A DNA stretch of 7,048 nt, from assembly GCA_023393895.1 (NCBI GenBank), contig JAEXBT010000197.1, positions 1-7,048 of the forward strand, read 5' to 3'. Below the pieces are notes generated by a model. It saw only the letters and a list, made by a program, of their open reading frames with translations. It searched no databases and was not told where the DNA came from. Positions 6,630 through 7,048 of this stretch are shown one piece after another. Made by a program: the position numbers and the translations under genes. Position 1 is the first letter of the stretch, and each line of letters starts with the position of its first letter. Source of the stretch: Pseudomonadota bacterium. GTDB lineage: Bacteria > Pseudomonadota > Gammaproteobacteria > Xanthomonadales > Xanthomonadaceae.

Positions 6630-7048
6630 TCGCCGGTTCCCGGCATCGCGAAGAACTGCCGAACAGATCCGAATCCATCGATGTCCGTCTCCAGCGAGAG
6701 CGCCTGCGGCAAGGCTTGGGCGCCACCGGGCCAGCCATCCTGCCACTGGCCCCGGTAGAGGTAGCGGAGGGTCACGCCTCCGACATCGCGCAACACGACC
6801 TGGGCTTCGTCGGTCGCGGTGCCATCGAGCATCGGCCGGGTGGCACGCTCGATCCCTCGCGTCGTGAGCCGATACTCGACGAACTGCAACGAGGCGCGAG
6901 GTTCGCTGCTCGGGTTCTCCCAGCCGTGACGGACCAGCGCGAACAGGCGATCGGGGTCACCTTCGCCGCGGGGAAGGAATGCGGTACGTCCAGGGCGGCC
7001 ATCGGGATCACGCACCCGGCGAGACGCGGCCTGCGAAAGGTCCGATGC
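6626..7048 (-). CDS. gspJ: Minor pseudopilin GspJ, C-terminal part (5' end off-window)
   Basis: The window holds 140 codons plus stop of this pseudopilin; the frame is open through the right edge, and the N-terminal prepilin leader and helix are missing. The beta-rich C-terminal domain carries the family pattern LFALVRHGWENPSSEPRAS (35-53 from the window edge) followed by LQFVEYRL (54-61). The later acidic ETDIDGFGSVRQFF segment (120-133) also fits GspJ. GspJ forms the pseudopilus tip complex with GspI and GspK; its stop overlaps the gspK start by 4 bp. The GTG at 7015 is only an internal Val codon. GspI, H and G should lie further upstream, off the window. Confidence 0.92.
   Translation of the reverse strand, partial: ASDLSQAASRRVRDPDGRPGRTAFLPRGEGDPDRLFALVRHGWENPSSEPRASLQFVEYRLTTRGIERATRPMLDGTATDEAQVVLRDVGGVTLRYLYRGQWQDGWPGGAQALPQALSLETDIDGFGSVRQFFAMPGTGE

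Noticed and set aside
6633..6652. Promoter or independent signal between gspJ and gspK
   Set aside because: The genes overlap by 4 bp and the sequence is gspJ coding sequence; nothing promoter-like is visible.
5667..6758. 363-codon plus-strand open frame opposite gspK
   Set aside because: It is a shadow of gspK, with no Shine-Dalgarno-led start and no recognisable domain.

Overview
All eight genes in this window lie on the minus strand. They form two functional blocks: the distal part of a type II secretion system (T2SS) operon, and a phosphate-uptake block. The base composition (GC-rich, roughly 60-65% by eye), a PstS lipoprotein followed by PstC, an OprO/OprP-type porin and a GspJ-K-L-M-N order all suggest a gammaproteobacterium. 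The Xanthomonadaceae/Lysobacteraceae (Xanthomonas, Stenotrophomonas, Lysobacter and relatives) are my best guess. The family assignment is inference from gene content and protein style, not from a search.

In transcription order (high to low coordinates), the window opens inside gspJ (7048-6626). It continues through gspK (6629-5649), gspL (5652-4528), gspM (4531-4049) and gspN (4052-3735). Each of these four junctions is a 4-bp ATGA stop/start overlap, so the five genes are clearly one translationally coupled transcript. They encode minor pseudopilins (J, K) and inner-membrane platform parts (L, M). The last gene is only 105 codons long and resembles just the N-terminal part of GspN.

A 131-bp gap follows gspN, with no terminator visible. 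It holds a well-formed Pho box (3653-3670) that drives an OprO/OprP phosphate-selective porin gene (3603-2440). The longer ATG-initiated reading frame at 3663 begins inside the Pho box, so the downstream ATG at 3603 is the better start. After the porin come about 180 nt of apparently untranslated RNA, a strong Rho-independent terminator (2258-2229), a second Pho box (2178-2205), and then pstS (2113-1025) and pstC (936 to beyond the left edge). Two GC-rich hairpins fill the 88-bp pstS-pstC gap, a usual way of making the binding protein in excess over the permease.

Together the phosphate block moves inorganic phosphate across the outer membrane (porin), captures it in the periplasm (PstS) and imports it through the inner membrane (PstC, with PstA/PstB expected off-window). 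It is evidently under PhoB control. The adjacent T2SS may be linked to phosphate starvation, as the Hxc system of Pseudomonas aeruginosa is, but the T2SS operon promoter is outside the window, so this is only a hypothesis. I see no mobile element, tRNA, rRNA or CRISPR. The most notable points are the T2SS/phosphate linkage, the shortened GspN, the two matched Pho promoters with a shared downstream motif, and the terminator with a duplicated arm. I do not see convincing evidence of an entirely new system.
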